From NCBI GenBank assembly GCA_021795395.1, contig JAJYPN010000005.1:20189-84188 (forward strand): a stretch of DNA of 64,000 nt, in the 5' to 3' direction. Positions within the stretch are counted from its first letter, which is position 1, and each line of letters opens with the position of its first letter. Shown piece after piece: positions 8,924 through 18,855 of the stretch. The stretch is from Pseudomonadota bacterium. GTDB taxonomy: Bacteria; Pseudomonadota; Gammaproteobacteria; Burkholderiales; Sulfuriferulaceae. The translations under genes were made by a program, and so were the position numbers. Under the pieces are notes generated by a model that worked only from the letters and a program-made list of their open reading frames with translations, searched no databases and was not told the DNA's origin.

Positions 8924-10126
8924 ATGAGAAAAAAAATTAGTGTGCGGGATCTGAGAATGGGGATGTATGTGGACGAGATTTGCGGAAACTGGATAGATCA
9001 TCCGTTCTGGAAATCATCGCTCAAAATCAGATCGGAGAAGGAATTGTCCGAGCTGCAGCAGAGCAGGATATCGGAAGTCTGGATCGATACCTCCAAGGGG
9101 CCCGATGTGGAAAAACGTATGGAAGAGCAGAAGGCTGGTTTGACGAATGAGCCGTCCAGGGAATTCGATGCGGTCGAAACAACGGCCGTTATGGTATCTC
9201 TGGATGAAGAATTGATACGCGCCGAAGCGATTATACACCGCGCCAAGCAAAGGGTGGCTTCGATGTTCGATCAAGCCAGGCTGGGTCAGGCATTGCCTGC
9301 GGGCGAAATGATGTCGCTGGTCGATGAAATCTATCAATCGGTTTCGCGCAATTCGGGCGCTTTGATCAGTTTGGTCAGATTAAAGGACGTGGATAATTAT
9401 ACGTATTTGCATTGTGTGGCGGTCTGCGTTTTGATGTTGGCTCTGGGCAAACAGATGAAAATACACGGCGATATTCTGAAATCGTTGGGTCTGGCGGGTT
9501 TGTTGCATGACATCGGCAAGGCTGCAGTGCCGCAGGACGTGCTCAATAAACCCGGGCGACTTACCGATGAGGAATTCGAAATGATCAAGGTGCACGCGCT
9601 CCGGGGATGGGAAATTCTTCAGCAGGTGTACGGCGCGGACGACATTGCTCTGGATGTATGCCGTCATCATCACGAGCGTATGGACGGCACCGGCTATCCT
9701 GACCGGATTTCCGGCGAAACCTTGACTCTTCATGCGCGTATGGGGGCCATTTGCGATATTTACGACGCTGTCACTTCCGACCGCTGCTATAAAAAAGCGT
9801 GGTTGCCGACCGATGCCCTGCGCAAGATGGCAGAATGGCAAAAGGGGCATCTGGACGAACGGGTATTCCAATGTTTTATAAAAACAGTGGGAATCTATCC
9901 AGTCGGTACACTGCTTAAACTCAAATCGGGACGGCTGGCCGTCGTTATCGAGCAGACCGAGCGGAGCTTGCTGGAACCGGTCGTGCGCGTGTTTTTCTCC
10001 ACGCGTTCCAATGCGCCCATAGCGCGCGAGCAGATCCATATCGGCTTGTCACAGGATGCGATCGAAAGCGTGGAAGACCCGGACAAATGGGGGTTGGACT
10101 TGAAGAAAATGGCGGGCGTGGAATAA
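8924..10126 (+). CDS. HD-GYP cyclic-di-GMP phosphodiesterase with N-terminal DUF3391 domain
   Basis: Likely hydrolyses the second messenger c-di-GMP. I choose the ATG at 8924 (MRKKISVRDLRMGMYV) because AAGGATAAGGAT lies just upstream; this gives 400 residues. The N-terminal 100 or so residues match the DUF3391 domain often fused to HD-GYP. The HD-GYP domain follows with HD at residues 195-196 (LLHDIGKAAVP), HHE at 249-251 and GYP at 257-259 (ERMDGTGYPD), so the metal ligands and signature loop are intact and activity is expected. There is no membrane segment or receiver domain, so the input signal is unclear. No diguanylate cyclase is seen in the window. Confidence 0.93.
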   Translation: MRKKISVRDLRMGMYVDEICGNWIDHPFWKSSLKIRSEKELSELQQSRISEVWIDTSKGPDVEKRMEEQKAGLTNEPSREFDAVETTAVMVSLDEELIRAEAIIHRAKQRVASMFDQARLGQALPAGEMMSLVDEIYQSVSRNSGALISLVRLKDVDNYTYLHCVAVCVLMLALGKQMKIHGDILKSLGLAGLLHDIGKAAVPQDVLNKPGRLTDEEFEMIKVHALRGWEILQQVYGADDIALDVCRHHHERMDGTGYPDRISGETLTLHARMGAICDIYDAVTSDRCYKKAWLPTDALRKMAEWQKGHLDERVFQCFIKTVGIYPVGTLLKLKSGRLAVVIEQTERSLLEPVVRVFFSTRSNAPIAREQIHIGLSQDAIESVEDPDKWGLDLKKMAGVE

Positions 10127-10201
10127 GATTTTCGCAGGGCTGCTCCGGTCCCGTCAGCAAGCAGATCAATCCCGTTTTCCCCAGGCCGGAACAGGAAAGT
10201 G

Positions 10202-10229
10202 TTGACAAGTCGCGCCCAATCATTACAAT
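10202..10229 (+). promoter_or_regulatory. Sigma-70 promoter of the tRNA-Gly/Cys/Leu cluster
   Basis: TTGACA at 10202-10207 and TACAAT at 10224-10229 are separated by 16 bases, and the tRNA-Gly gene begins 15 bases after the -10 element. The -35 is a perfect match and the -10 has one mismatch. Confidence 0.75.
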
Positions 10230-10244
10230 ACGCTTCTCATTGAC

Positions 10245-10320
10245 GCGGGAATAGCTCAGCTGGTAGAGCGATACCTTGCCAAGGTATAGGTCGCGAGTTC
10301 GAATCTCGTTTCCCGCTCCA
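10245..10320 (+). tRNA. tRNA-Gly (anticodon GCC)
   Basis: 76 bases fold into a standard cloverleaf. The acceptor arm GCGGGAA pairs with TTCCCGC, the anticodon loop reads CTTGCCAAG, the T arm contains GTTCGAATC, and CCA is encoded. The sequence is nearly the same as enterobacterial tRNA-Gly(GCC). It is the first gene of the tRNA cluster. Confidence 0.98.
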
Positions 10321-10340
10321 AATCATGGGAAAAGCCCGAG

Positions 10341-10370
10341 AAAAGGGAAAGCCTGGTGCTTTCCCTTTTT
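10341..10370 (+). terminator. Intrinsic terminator after tRNA-Gly
   Basis: AAAAGGGAAAGC, loop CTGGT, then GCTTTCCCTTTTT: a 12-base-pair hairpin running into a T-tract. It lies between tRNA-Gly and tRNA-Cys, so some transcripts probably end here and the two downstream tRNAs may rely on read-through or an unseen promoter. Confidence 0.75.
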
Positions 10371-10404
10371 AGTTGATGAGTTTCGTTGACGGGCATGTTT
10401 GTGT

Positions 10405-10478
10405 GGCGGGGTGGCAGAGTGGTTATGCAGCGGCCTGCAAAGCCGTGGACGCCGGTTCGATTCCGACCCCCGCCTCCA
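10405..10478 (+). tRNA. tRNA-Cys (anticodon GCA)
   Basis: 74 bases. The acceptor arm GGCGGGG pairs with CCCCGCC, the anticodon loop reads CTGCAAA, the T arm contains GGTTCGATTCC, and CCA is encoded. It lies only 3 bases before tRNA-Leu, so the two are co-transcribed. Confidence 0.97.
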
Positions 10479-10481
10479 AAA

Positions 10482-10570
10482 GCCCGGGTGGTGGAATAGG
10501 TAGACACAAGGGACTTAAAATCCCTCGCTGAGAAATCGGCGTGCCGGTTCGATTCCGGCTCCGGGCACCA
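10482..10570 (+). tRNA. tRNA-Leu (anticodon TAA)
   Basis: 89 bases with the long variable arm of class II tRNAs. The acceptor arm begins GCCCGGG and ends CCGGGC-A-CCA, and the anticodon loop ACTTAAAAT reads TAA. It lies directly upstream of the rimP-nusA-infB operon, where enterobacteria carry metY instead. Confidence 0.97.
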
Positions 10571-10618
10571 GCAGTACGAATTGGATTTTGTCTTGGGTTG
10601 TCAAAGCCGCAAGATGTT

Positions 10619-10640
10619 ATGGGCTTTTAGCCCATTTTTT
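10619..10640 (+). terminator. Intrinsic terminator or attenuator between tRNA-Leu and rimP
   Basis: ATGGGC, loop TTTTA, GCCCAT followed by a run of T residues. It sits only 16 bases before the rimP start codon. It either ends the tRNA transcript or acts as a leader attenuator for rimP-nusA-infB; NusA itself influences such terminators, so feedback is conceivable but unproven. Confidence 0.7.
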
Positions 10641-10655
10641 GTTTGTGGAGCGCGA

Positions 10656-11090
10656 ATGACGTTAGGCCTGGAGTCGTTGATGACAGCTACGCTGGCTGGG
10701 CTGGGATATGAACTGGTTGATATGTCGATGTCGGTCAAGAGCGGTTATTTGCGCGTCATGATCGATAAGCCCGAAGGAATCAGTCTGGATGATTGTACTT
10801 TGGTGAGCCATCATCTGAGCAACTGGCTGGCAGTGGAGAATATCGATTACGAGCGTCTCGAAGTGTCGTCTCCCGGACTCGACAGACCGCTCAGGAAAAT
10901 GACCGATTACCAGCGTTTCATCGGTGCAAGGGCGCAGATCAGGCTGCGAGTCGCGCTGGCTGGACAACGCCGTTTCATCGGCGTGATCTCTGCTGCGAGC
11001 GACGATCAAATCGACTTGAATGCAGACGGGCAAATCATCAAATTGGCGTTTGCCAATATTGATAGTGCGCGTTTGGTACCTGATCTGTAA
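10656..11090 (+). CDS. rimP: Ribosome maturation factor RimP
   Basis: Assists late assembly of the 30S subunit. I choose the ATG at 10656 (MTLGLESLMTATL) with TGGAG upstream, giving 144 residues; a longer frame from 10581 would run through the hairpin before the gene and is not likely. The family segments GYELVDMSM, LRVMIDKPEG, DCTLVSHHLS and EVSSPGLDRPL are all present. First gene of the conserved rimP-nusA-infB-rbfA-truB operon. Confidence 0.95.
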   Translation: MTLGLESLMTATLAGLGYELVDMSMSVKSGYLRVMIDKPEGISLDDCTLVSHHLSNWLAVENIDYERLEVSSPGLDRPLRKMTDYQRFIGARAQIRLRVALAGQRRFIGVISAASDDQIDLNADGQIIKLAFANIDSARLVPDL

Positions 11091-11118
11091 TTGCTAAACA
11101 TGGCCGGAGGTTTTTGAA

Positions 11119-12591
11119 ATGAGCCGCGAGATTTTGTTGCTGGTTGATGCGTTGGCCAGAGAAAAAAATGTAAACAGAGAGATCGTATTCGGGGCGCTGG
11201 AACAGGCGCTGGCTTCGGCTACCAAAAAGCGGTTTCAGGACGACGCGGATATCCGCGTGGAAATCAATCGCGATAACGGCGAATATCACGCATACCGTTG
11301 CTGGGAAGTGGTGGCAGATAACGATCACGAATATACCGATAGCCAGATCGCCTGGACCGATGCACAGATTTCCCATCCCGGTTTACAGATCGGCGATTTT
11401 GTGCGCGAACCGCTGGAGGCGGTCGAATTCGGCCGTATCGGTGCGCAAGCCGCGAAACAGGTGATATTGCAGCGGATCCGCGATGCCGAACGCGAGCAAA
11501 TCCTGAGCGATTTCCTGGACCGCAAGGAATTCCTGGTGACAGGTACGATCAAACGCATGGAACGCGGCAATGCGATCATCGAGTCGGGACGCGTGGAAGG
11601 ATTATTGCCGCGCGATCAGATGATACCCAAGGAAAACTTGCGCGTAGGTGACCGGGTCCGCGCCTTTCTGTTGCGGGTGGAACGCAGCGGCCGAGGCCCA
11701 CAACTGGTGCTGTCGCGTACGGCGCCGGAGTTTATCGCCAAACTGTTCGAACTCGAAGTCCCCGAAATCGAAGAAGGCCTGCTGGAAATCAAGGGAGCGG
11801 CACGCGATCCGGGCGCCCGTGCGAAAATTGCAGTAAAATCCAACGATAACCGTCTCGATCCCATCGGCACCTGCGTGGGCATGCGCGGGTCGCGCGTCCA
11901 GGCGGTCACCGGAGAATTGGCAGGCGAGCGCGTGGATATCATACTTTGGTCACCAGAAGCGGCCCAATTTGTGATTAACGCATTGGCACCCGCCGAAGTT
12001 AGTAGTATTGTGGTAGACGAAGAAAAGCACAGCATGGATGTCGTGCTGGAGGAAGATCAGCTGGCGCAGGCCATCGGCCGTAGCGGACAGAACGTTCGCC
12101 TTGCTTCCGAATTGACGGGGTGGGAATTGAACATCATGACCGTTGAGGAAGCACAGAAAAAGAATGAAACCGAAGCATTGACGGTGCGTGCGCTGTTTGT
12201 CGAAAAACTCGATGTCGATGAAGAAGTTGCAGATATGCTGGTTTACGAAGGTTTTGGCAGCGTGGAAGAGGTTGCCTATGTGCCTATCGGCGAAATGCTC
12301 GGTATAGAAGGTTTTGACGAAGAATTGGTCAACGAGTTGCGGGCCAGGGCGCGTAACGCCTTGCTCACCGATGCGATTGCCAGCGAAGAGAAAGCCGAAA
12401 AGGTAAGTAACGAACTGGCATCGCTGACAGGTATGAATGATGAATTGCTGCGTTTGCTGGCAAAGCATAAAATTACCGATTCCGAAGAGCTCGCCGAGCT
12501 CGGTGTGGACGAACTGGTAGAAATGACAGGTGTGGATGAGCAATTGGCTTCTACCTTGATCATGGCCGCGCGTGCCCCCTGGTTTGAATGA
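11119..12591 (+). CDS. nusA: Transcription termination/antitermination factor NusA
   Basis: Binds RNA polymerase and modulates pausing, intrinsic termination and rRNA antitermination. The 490-residue protein has, in order, the N-terminal RNA-polymerase-binding domain, an S1 domain (about 135-200), two KH domains (about 230-345, with [16 protein letters not shown] and [13 protein letters not shown]), and two C-terminal acidic repeat / helix-hairpin-helix units (about 365-490). The acidic repeats are typical of gamma- and betaproteobacterial NusA. A strong GGAGG site precedes the ATG. Second gene of the operon. Confidence 0.97.
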   Translation: MSREILLLVDALAREKNVNREIVFGALEQALASATKKRFQDDADIRVEINRDNGEYHAYRCWEVVADNDHEYTDSQIAWTDAQISHPGLQIGDFVREPLEAVEFGRIGAQAAKQVILQRIRDAEREQILSDFLDRKEFLVTGTIKRMERGNAIIESGRVEGLLPRDQMIPKENLRVGDRVRAFLLRVERSGRGPQLVLSRTAPEFIAKLFELEVPEIEEGLLEIKGAARDPGARAKIAVKSNDNRLDPIGTCVGMRGSRVQAVTGELAGERVDIILWSPEAAQFVINALAPAEVSSIVVDEEKHSMDVVLEEDQLAQAIGRSGQNVRLASELTGWELNIMTVEEAQKKNETEALTVRALFVEKLDVDEEVADMLVYEGFGSVEEVAYVPIGEMLGIEGFDEELVNELRARARNALLTDAIASEEKAEKVSNELASLTGMNDELLRLLAKHKITDSEELAELGVDELVEMTGVDEQLASTLIMAARAPWFE

Positions 12592-12634
12592 CAAACCTTA
12601 AATAAATGGTAGAGAAAGCTTCGACAGCCCCGAT

Positions 12635-15478
12635 ATGAATGTAGAACAATTTGCCCAAGAACTGAAACTGTCCACTGGATTGCTGCTGGAACAGTTGCGT
12701 GCCGCAGGCGTAGATAAATCAGTGGCTGCCGACACGATTACCGAAAATGACAAATCGCGTTTGCTGGATTATTTAAGCAAGAAACATGGCGCCAGGGATG
12801 CGAAAAGCAAGATAACCTTGATGCGCAAGGAAACATCCGAAATCAAGAAAGCGGATAGTACGGGTAAAGCGCGCACCATACAGGTGGAAGTCAGAAAAAA
12901 ACGTATTCTGGTCAAGCGTGAAACTTTGTCGCCTGTCAATGAATCGCCGGTTTCGGCTGAAACCGGCGCCAATGCTGTGGACATGGAACTGGCGTCGCTG
13001 ATCAAGGCCCAGGCGGAAGAATTGAGTAATCCTGAAGCTGCCGACGTAGAAACGGGCAATGCGGAAGCGGAACTGTCTGTGATAGTGGAAACCGAAATCG
13101 CCGATGTGGAAGGGGCTGTCGCTGAAGCCGAGGCGCAAATTCTGCCGCCGCCCGCAGCAATTGAAGAAATCCCCGCCGAAGTTGAACATGCAAGCGCTCC
13201 GGTTGCTGAAAATACGCTCATCGTTGCGCAAGCCGATGAACAGCCTGTCGTACAGCGCAAGCGTATCGTCAGACCGGTTCTGGATGAACAGGAATTGGCG
13301 CGCCGTGCGGAAGAAGTACGGCGCCATTCGGCTTTGCACGAGCGCCAGGCCGAGGAGATTCGCCTTAAACAGGAGCGCGAACAAAAACGCAAGCAAGCGC
13401 TGGAAGAACAGGCGGCAGCGGCGGAAGCAGCCAAAAATGCGCCTCCGGTTGTCGCCAAACCGGTCACTACCGACGGCACCTTGCACAAAACGACGGCTAA
13501 ATCGGGAGACGCCGCCAAACCGGACAAACCCGCTGATAAAAAAGCCAAGGCAGCGCCTGCCAAAACCAAGGATACCGCCTGGAACGAGATGCAGGCCAAA
13601 AAACGCGGCATCAAATCGCGTGGCGACAGCGGCGGCGACGCGTGGCGTAATCGCAAGAGCGGCGGCAAGCAGCATAAATTCGGCAGCGACAGTACGAGTA
13701 CGTTCAGCGCGCCCAGCGAACCGCTGGTGCAGGAAGTTTCCTTGCCCGAAACCATTACCGTGGCCGAGTTATCACACAAGATGTCGGTCAAGGCAGCCGA
13801 GGTCATTAAAGCCTTGATGAAAATGGGCAGCATGGTGACGATCAATCAGGTATTGGATCAGGAAACCGCCATGATCGTCGTCGAAGAAATGGGGCATATT
13901 GCCAAGCCCGCTCCGCTCGATACCCCCGAATCGTTTCTTGAAGAATCGGAAAAGCACGAAGTCGAATTATTGCCGCGCGCACCTGTCGTCACGGTCATGG
14001 GACACGTCGATCACGGTAAGACGTCCCTGCTCGATGCTATCCGCCGCGCACGGGTCGCCAGCGGCGAAGCCGGCGGCATTACCCAGCATATCGGCGCCTA
14101 TCATGTCGAAACCGATCACGGCATGGTCACTTTCCTTGATACCCCGGGTCACGAAGCCTTTACCGCCATGCGCGCTCGCGGCGCCAAGGTGACCGATCTG
14201 GTCGTGCTGGTCGTCGCTGCCGACGATGGCGTCATGCCGCAAACCATTGAAGCCATACACCATGCCAAGGCGGCAGGAGTGCCGATGGTCGTTGCGGTGA
14301 ATAAAATCGATAAACCCGAAGCCAATTCGGAGCGGATCCGGCAAGAGCTGGTCGCGCAAGGAGTCGTGCCGGAAGATTGGGGCGGCGATACTCAATTTGT
14401 CGAAGTTTCCGCGAAAAAGGGCACCAATATCAACGGTCTGATCGAAGCGATACTGTTGCAGGCCGAAGTGCTCGAACTGACGGCGCCGATAACGACGCCT
14501 GCCCGCGGCGTCATCATCGAAGCGCGTCTGGATAAAGGACGCGGTCCGGTGGCAACCCTGCTGGTGCAGTCAGGTACGCTCAGACGCGGAGAGATGCTGC
14601 TGGTGGGAGCGGTGTTCGGACGGGTGCGCGCCATGCTCGACGAAGACGGCAAGCCGGTACAGGAAGCGGGACCGTCGATCCCGGTGGAGATTCAGGGTTT
14701 GTCGGATGTGCCGCGCGCCGGTGAAGATGCGATGGTGTTGCATGACGAACGCAAGGTGCGCGAAATCGCGCTATTCCGTCAAGGCAAGTTCCGCGATGTG
14801 CAGCTTGCCAAACGTCAGGCGGCCAAGCTCGAAAGTATCATGGAGCAAATGGGAGACGGCGAAGCCAAACGCTTGCCGCTCATTATCAAATCGGATGTGC
14901 AGGGTTCGGCCGAAGCGCTGATGACCGCCTTGCAAAAAATATCCACGAACGAAGTCAGGGTCGAAATACTGCATAGCGGAGTGGGGGCGATTTCCGAATC
15001 GGACGTCAATCTCGCCATGGCTTCCAAAGCCGTGATCATCGGCTTCAATATACGCGCCGATGCAACCGCCCGTAAACTGGCCGAATCACTGGGCGTGGAT
15101 ATCCGCTATTACAATATCATCTACGAAGTAGTCGATCTGGTGAAAGCGGCCCTGTCGGGCATGCTGACGCCGGATCTTAAAGAAAATGTCACCGGTCTGG
15201 TGGAAGTGCGTGAAATTTACGTCATTTCCAAGATCGGTACCGTTGCTGGCTGTCATGTATTGGAAGGCGTCGTAAAACGCGGCCAGCGCGCACGGGTCTT
15301 GCGCGGCAACGAAGTGGTGCACGAAGGTGAACTGGACTCGTTGAAACGCTTCAAGGACGATGTCAAGGAAGTCAAGTTCGGCTACGATTGCGGTTTATCT
15401 CTTAAAAATTATCACGCGCTCGAAGTCGGCGACAAGCTTGAAGTCTACGAAATCGTCCAGGTGGCGCGCAGTCTGTAA
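12635..15478 (+). CDS. infB: Translation initiation factor IF-2
   Basis: GTPase that recruits fMet-tRNA to the 30S subunit and promotes subunit joining. The 947-residue protein has an IF2_N domain at the start ([13 protein letters not shown]), a long charged, alanine- and lysine-rich linker (about 60-360), a second IF2_N-like module, the G domain with [11 protein letters not shown] (from about 455), DTPGHE and NKID, then domain II and the C-terminal fMet-tRNA-binding domains. In E. coli internal starts produce shorter isoforms; I did not see a clear one here. The stop codon shares one base with the rbfA start. Confidence 0.98.
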   Translation: MNVEQFAQELKLSTGLLLEQLRAAGVDKSVAADTITENDKSRLLDYLSKKHGARDAKSKITLMRKETSEIKKADSTGKARTIQVEVRKKRILVKRETLSPVNESPVSAETGANAVDMELASLIKAQAEELSNPEAADVETGNAEAELSVIVETEIADVEGAVAEAEAQILPPPAAIEEIPAEVEHASAPVAENTLIVAQADEQPVVQRKRIVRPVLDEQELARRAEEVRRHSALHERQAEEIRLKQEREQKRKQALEEQAAAAEAAKNAPPVVAKPVTTDGTLHKTTAKSGDAAKPDKPADKKAKAAPAKTKDTAWNEMQAKKRGIKSRGDSGGDAWRNRKSGGKQHKFGSDSTSTFSAPSEPLVQEVSLPETITVAELSHKMSVKAAEVIKALMKMGSMVTINQVLDQETAMIVVEEMGHIAKPAPLDTPESFLEESEKHEVELLPRAPVVTVMGHVDHGKTSLLDAIRRARVASGEAGGITQHIGAYHVETDHGMVTFLDTPGHEAFTAMRARGAKVTDLVVLVVAADDGVMPQTIEAIHHAKAAGVPMVVAVNKIDKPEANSERIRQELVAQGVVPEDWGGDTQFVEVSAKKGTNINGLIEAILLQAEVLELTAPITTPARGVIIEARLDKGRGPVATLLVQSGTLRRGEMLLVGAVFGRVRAMLDEDGKPVQEAGPSIPVEIQGLSDVPRAGEDAMVLHDERKVREIALFRQGKFRDVQLAKRQAAKLESIMEQMGDGEAKRLPLIIKSDVQGSAEALMTALQKISTNEVRVEILHSGVGAISESDVNLAMASKAVIIGFNIRADATARKLAESLGVDIRYYNIIYEVVDLVKAALSGMLTPDLKENVTGLVEVREIYVISKIGTVAGCHVLEGVVKRGQRARVLRGNEVVHEGELDSLKRFKDDVKEVKFGYDCGLSLKNYHALEVGDKLEVYEIVQVARSL

Positions 15479-15858
15479 TGGCCAGAGATTTTTCGCGTTC
15501 ACAGCGCGTCGCCGAGCAAATGCAGCGAGAGCTTGCCGACATTATCCGCGCCGGAGTCCACGATCCGCGGGTCGGCATGGTGACGATAACCGAAGTCGTC
15601 GTCACCCGCGATCTCGAACACGCCAAGATTTATTTTACCGCGCTTGACACCCCTGAGAAGGTGTTGAAAACCATGCAGGCCCTGAATCATGCGTCAGGAT
15701 TTATCCGTACGCAATTAGGCGCGAGGATGAGACTGCGCATCGTGCCGCAAATCAGTTTTGTTTACGATACTTCGGTGGTGCGGGGTGCTTACATGTCCAA
15801 TCTGATCGATAAAGCGGTATCCGCAGATACCTCGCCACCCGACGACGATAGCGTGTGA
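15478..15858 (+). CDS. rbfA: 30S ribosome-binding factor RbfA
   Basis: Cold-shock-linked assembly factor that binds the 5' region of 16S rRNA in immature 30S subunits. The 126-residue protein has the KH-like fold segments RVAEQMQRELADII, DPRVGMVTITEVVVTRDL and ALNHASGFIRTQLG. The ATG overlaps the infB stop codon by one base and the stop overlaps the truB start, so the three are tightly coupled. Confidence 0.96.
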   Translation: MARDFSRSQRVAEQMQRELADIIRAGVHDPRVGMVTITEVVVTRDLEHAKIYFTALDTPEKVLKTMQALNHASGFIRTQLGARMRLRIVPQISFVYDTSVVRGAYMSNLIDKAVSADTSPPDDDSV

Positions 15859-16778
15859 ATCGGATAAAACACCCCAAACGTCCGGTGCACGGTATTTTAT
15901 TACTGGATAAGCCGACGGGTATTACTTCCAATGGCGCATTACAAGCCGTCAAGCGTTTGTACCAGGCGGAAAAAGCCGGTCATACCGGTACGCTCGACCC
16001 CTTTGCCGGCGGACTGTTGCCGATATGCCTGGGGGAGGCGACCAAATTTTCCCAATACCAGCTCGAGGCCGATAAACGGTACCGCGCCGTTTTGCGGCTG
16101 GGCGTTACCACGACGACCGGCGATCTGGAAGGAGATGTGCTCGAAACCCGCATCGTTCTTGTTACGGCGGCGCAGGTGGACGGCGCGATAGCCCGATTTG
16201 TCGGTCCTATCCTGCAAACCCCACCCATGTATTCCGCGCTGAAATTTCAGGGTAAACCCTTATACGAATATGCTCGCGCAGGCGTCACCATAGAACGCGC
16301 TGCTCGTCCCGTGCACATACGCAGTATCGAAACGCTGGCTTATACCGGCATCGAGTTGACGTTGGAAGTTGCTTGCAGCGCAGGCACGTATATTCGTACT
16401 CTGGCGGAAGATATCGGCGCGGTACTGGGTTGCGGCGCACATTTGACCCAATTGACCCGTTTGGCTAGCGGCGGCTTCCAACTGGAGAATGCCGTCCATC
16501 TCGACCAATTGGCGAGGGATGACGGTTTGCAACGCGATGCTCGATTATTGGCGAGCGATGCGCTGCTGGCCTATTTGCCAGCCATCGACATCGATGCTGC
16601 GCAGGCGCTGTCATTGTTGCGCGGACAGCAACAGCGATACAGGGGCGAAGTCTGCAGCGACGGCTTGAGAAGAGTATACTATCAAACCCTGTTTTTAGGT
16701 TTGGCCGAGCTGCGCAATGACGGTCTGATGATCCCTCAGCGCATGATGCGCCCGGACCCTTTGATGGAGAGGCTATGA
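15855..16778 (+). CDS. truB: tRNA pseudouridine-55 synthase TruB
   Basis: Isomerises U55 to pseudouridine in the T loop of all elongator tRNAs. The 307-residue protein begins with GTG overlapping the rbfA stop codon; no other start fits the conserved GILLLDKPTGITSN at the N-terminus. The catalytic aspartate is D48 in HTGTLDPFAGGLLP. RTLAEDIG and LTRLASGGF are also typical. Its final codons overlap the start of the NUDIX gene by four bases. Confidence 0.97.
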   Translation: MNRIKHPKRPVHGILLLDKPTGITSNGALQAVKRLYQAEKAGHTGTLDPFAGGLLPICLGEATKFSQYQLEADKRYRAVLRLGVTTTTGDLEGDVLETRIVLVTAAQVDGAIARFVGPILQTPPMYSALKFQGKPLYEYARAGVTIERAARPVHIRSIETLAYTGIELTLEVACSAGTYIRTLAEDIGAVLGCGAHLTQLTRLASGGFQLENAVHLDQLARDDGLQRDARLLASDALLAYLPAIDIDAAQALSLLRGQQQRYRGEVCSDGLRRVYYQTLFLGLAELRNDGLMIPQRMMRPDPLMERL

Positions 16779-17314
16779 AATTTTGCGCCGAATGCGGTAC
16801 TCCGGTAACGCAAACCATTCCGGCGGGCGACAATCGCATGCGCGATGTCTGCCCGGTCTGCGCGACGATTTATTATCAGAATCCGAAGATGGTGGTGGGC
16901 TGTCTTGCCGAATGGGAAGACAGGATACTGATGTGCCGCCGGGCGATAGAACCGCAATACGGCAAATGGACGCTGCCTGCCGGGTTTATGGAGAACAATG
17001 AAACGACGCAACAGGGCGCTTTGCGTGAAACGTTGGAAGAAGCGGGCGCGCAGGTGGAAATCCTGCATTTGTTCACCTTGTACAATCTTCCCCATATCAG
17101 TCAGGTTTATCTGATGTTCAGAGCCCGGTTATTGAGTCTCGATTTTTCGGCCGGTGAAGAAAGCCTCGAGGTAGCGCTCATGAGCGAGGCGGAAATTCCG
17201 TGGGACGAGATCGCTTTTTTGACGATAGAAGCCTCGTTACGCCAATATTTCGAAGACAGGCGCAAAGGCGAATTCGGTTTTCATATCGGTGATATCGCCA
17301 GGCGCTCGCGCTGA
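16775..17314 (+). CDS. NUDIX hydrolase with N-terminal zinc ribbon
   Basis: Probable nucleoside-diphosphate-linked pyrophosphatase; the substrate cannot be told from sequence. The 179-residue protein has a four-cysteine zinc ribbon (C4, C7, C26, C29) followed by a complete NUDIX box from G70 (G..E76, R84 E85, E88 E89, G91), so it should be active. The architecture resembles small NudC-like hydrolases but lacks the NudC N-terminal domain. It overlaps the truB stop by four bases and so extends the operon. Its last 34 bases overlap the end of the convergent gene on the other strand. Confidence 0.88.
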   Translation: MKFCAECGTPVTQTIPAGDNRMRDVCPVCATIYYQNPKMVVGCLAEWEDRILMCRRAIEPQYGKWTLPAGFMENNETTQQGALRETLEEAGAQVEILHLFTLYNLPHISQVYLMFRARLLSLDFSAGEESLEVALMSEAEIPWDEIAFLTIEASLRQYFEDRRKGEFGFHIGDIARRSR

Positions 17315-18855
17315 TTCGGCAGTTGTTGGCGGGGCCGATAACTGCGAGTCAGCAACATAAATTGTACCCGTATCCAGTTGCGTGTTTGTTCCAGGATTTC
17401 CTGCAGCCGTATTCGATACACATGATCTCCTTCGCGCATTTCCAGATACCGGCCCGGGAACACGCGAAAGCTGATCAGGATATTGGGCTCGCTCGAAATG
17501 ATGGCAAGAAATTTGCCGTCCGGTTGGGTTTTATCGAAAGCGCTGGGCGCCGAGCTATCCGCAAGCGCGTTGAACGTGACCAGACGCGGCCGGTGGCCGA
17601 TTTTTTCCATTCCGAGGGTAAGGATGGAAGTGCTGGATTTTTCTATCCACCGTATCGCCGACAAGGCCAATATGCCGGTCTCGTTAAAGGAAAGTAACAG
17701 ATCGTTGGAACCGGGTTTGAGGGAACCATGTAGGTGGGTAACATTCAATCGGTAATGATTCTCGTCAGGATGGCCGATTGCCTGATAGGTCGCGAATATG
17801 GGTTCCTGTTGTCGATTGTGCGCCAGTTCGGCAATGACGCTCTTATCTCCCCAGCTTACGCGAACCTGTTCGGGCAGAAGCGCGATTTCTTCCGGCTGTA
17901 CCGTATTTCGGCTGGTCAGTCTGGCGAGGATATGCTTGACCAGCGCTTCTTTGTCAGCAGTATAAAAGACGCCATAAAGTTTGATCTGGCGGCCGGACTG
18001 CGTTAATGAAAGAGCGGCATTCCTTAACTGCTCGACGGTTTCGCTGACCGACCAATAATAAGCTGAAGATAGAGGCAGTTGCGTTTTGTCCAGCGGTTGC
18101 GGAGGTGCGTTGTCGTCTATTGTTATAAAGTGAGTATGACGTTCGCAGTCCAGCTGATCGCTTAACTGTACGGTTTCGCGCCATTTCCATGTCCAATACG
18201 CTGCGAGTTCGGTTTCCAGAGGATTTAATCCTACCGGTCGCATCAGATGCAATAACAGGATCCGGCCATAAACCGACTCGCAGGTGCAATAAGCGCTTCC
18301 CTTTAGAACCAGGCTGCGATCCGAGAATCGGTGCTCTATCGCTATCCGGTACAGCTTATGCAATTTTTCCCAATCGTCCCGCCCAGGTAATTCGTAACGT
18401 AAATAGCGCCATTGAATCAATTTTCCCTGATAATGCAGAGCGCGCAGTACCATGGTCGGTAACGGAGATGCGTATTTTGGCGGATGCGAGGCGCCCAGAC
18501 TGATACGCTGATAGGATTCGGCAAGTTGTGCATAAAATGCGGTTATTTCCGGCCATAATGAAATGTCGGTATAACCGATATCAGCCTGATTTTTCAAAAA
18601 TCGGGCAATGAGCGTATATTGCAGTTTGGAACCGGTGTGTTCGATCAAACCCAGAATATGCAAATGCTGTTCGTCATACGGCGGCTTGAGCCGATTGAAT
18701 TTACGCAGCATCGCCACGACTTCCTGATGCGCCTCGTATTCGGGCAGCCCCTGCAAAGCTGCTACCCAGGTGTGCGCCGAGGAGAGATTGTCGAGCGGAG
18801 AAGTTTCTCCCCAGCGTAATCGCAAGTGGATTTTTTTGAATACACGATCGAGCAT
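17281..18855 (-). CDS. Unrecognised 524-residue protein
   Basis: A long intact frame with codon use like its neighbours, so very likely a real gene, but I recognise no family. It has no signal peptide and no clear membrane segment, and reads as a soluble, mixed helix/strand protein. The N-terminal half is helix-rich (for example VVAMLRKFNRL and LHKLYRIAIEHRF). The C-terminal part, about 400-500, is strand-rich (ILISFRVFPGRYLEM, HVYRIRLQEIL) and might be a small beta-barrel, but I cannot name it. Cysteines are few (CTCE near 200). It runs convergent to the NUDIX gene with a 34-base overlap and is followed upstream by tRNA-Ser on the other strand. Confidence 0.85.
   Translation of the reverse strand: MLDRVFKKIHLRLRWGETSPLDNLSSAHTWVAALQGLPEYEAHQEVVAMLRKFNRLKPPYDEQHLHILGLIEHTGSKLQYTLIARFLKNQADIGYTDISLWPEITAFYAQLAESYQRISLGASHPPKYASPLPTMVLRALHYQGKLIQWRYLRYELPGRDDWEKLHKLYRIAIEHRFSDRSLVLKGSAYCTCESVYGRILLLHLMRPVGLNPLETELAAYWTWKWRETVQLSDQLDCERHTHFITIDDNAPPQPLDKTQLPLSSAYYWSVSETVEQLRNAALSLTQSGRQIKLYGVFYTADKEALVKHILARLTSRNTVQPEEIALLPEQVRVSWGDKSVIAELAHNRQQEPIFATYQAIGHPDENHYRLNVTHLHGSLKPGSNDLLLSFNETGILALSAIRWIEKSSTSILTLGMEKIGHRPRLVTFNALADSSAPSAFDKTQPDGKFLAIISSEPNILISFRVFPGRYLEMREGDHVYRIRLQEILEQTRNWIRVQFMLLTRSYRPRQQLPNQRERLAISPI

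Noticed and set aside
13020-13560. Repetitive alanine/glutamate/lysine coding stretch, looked at as a possible tandem repeat
   Set aside because: It is the normal low-complexity linker of IF-2; no fixed repeat unit is present.
12769-13845. Serine- and alanine-rich 358-codon minus-strand frame opposite infB
   Set aside because: Reverse complement of the charged IF-2 linker; the apparent low-complexity protein follows from that repetition.
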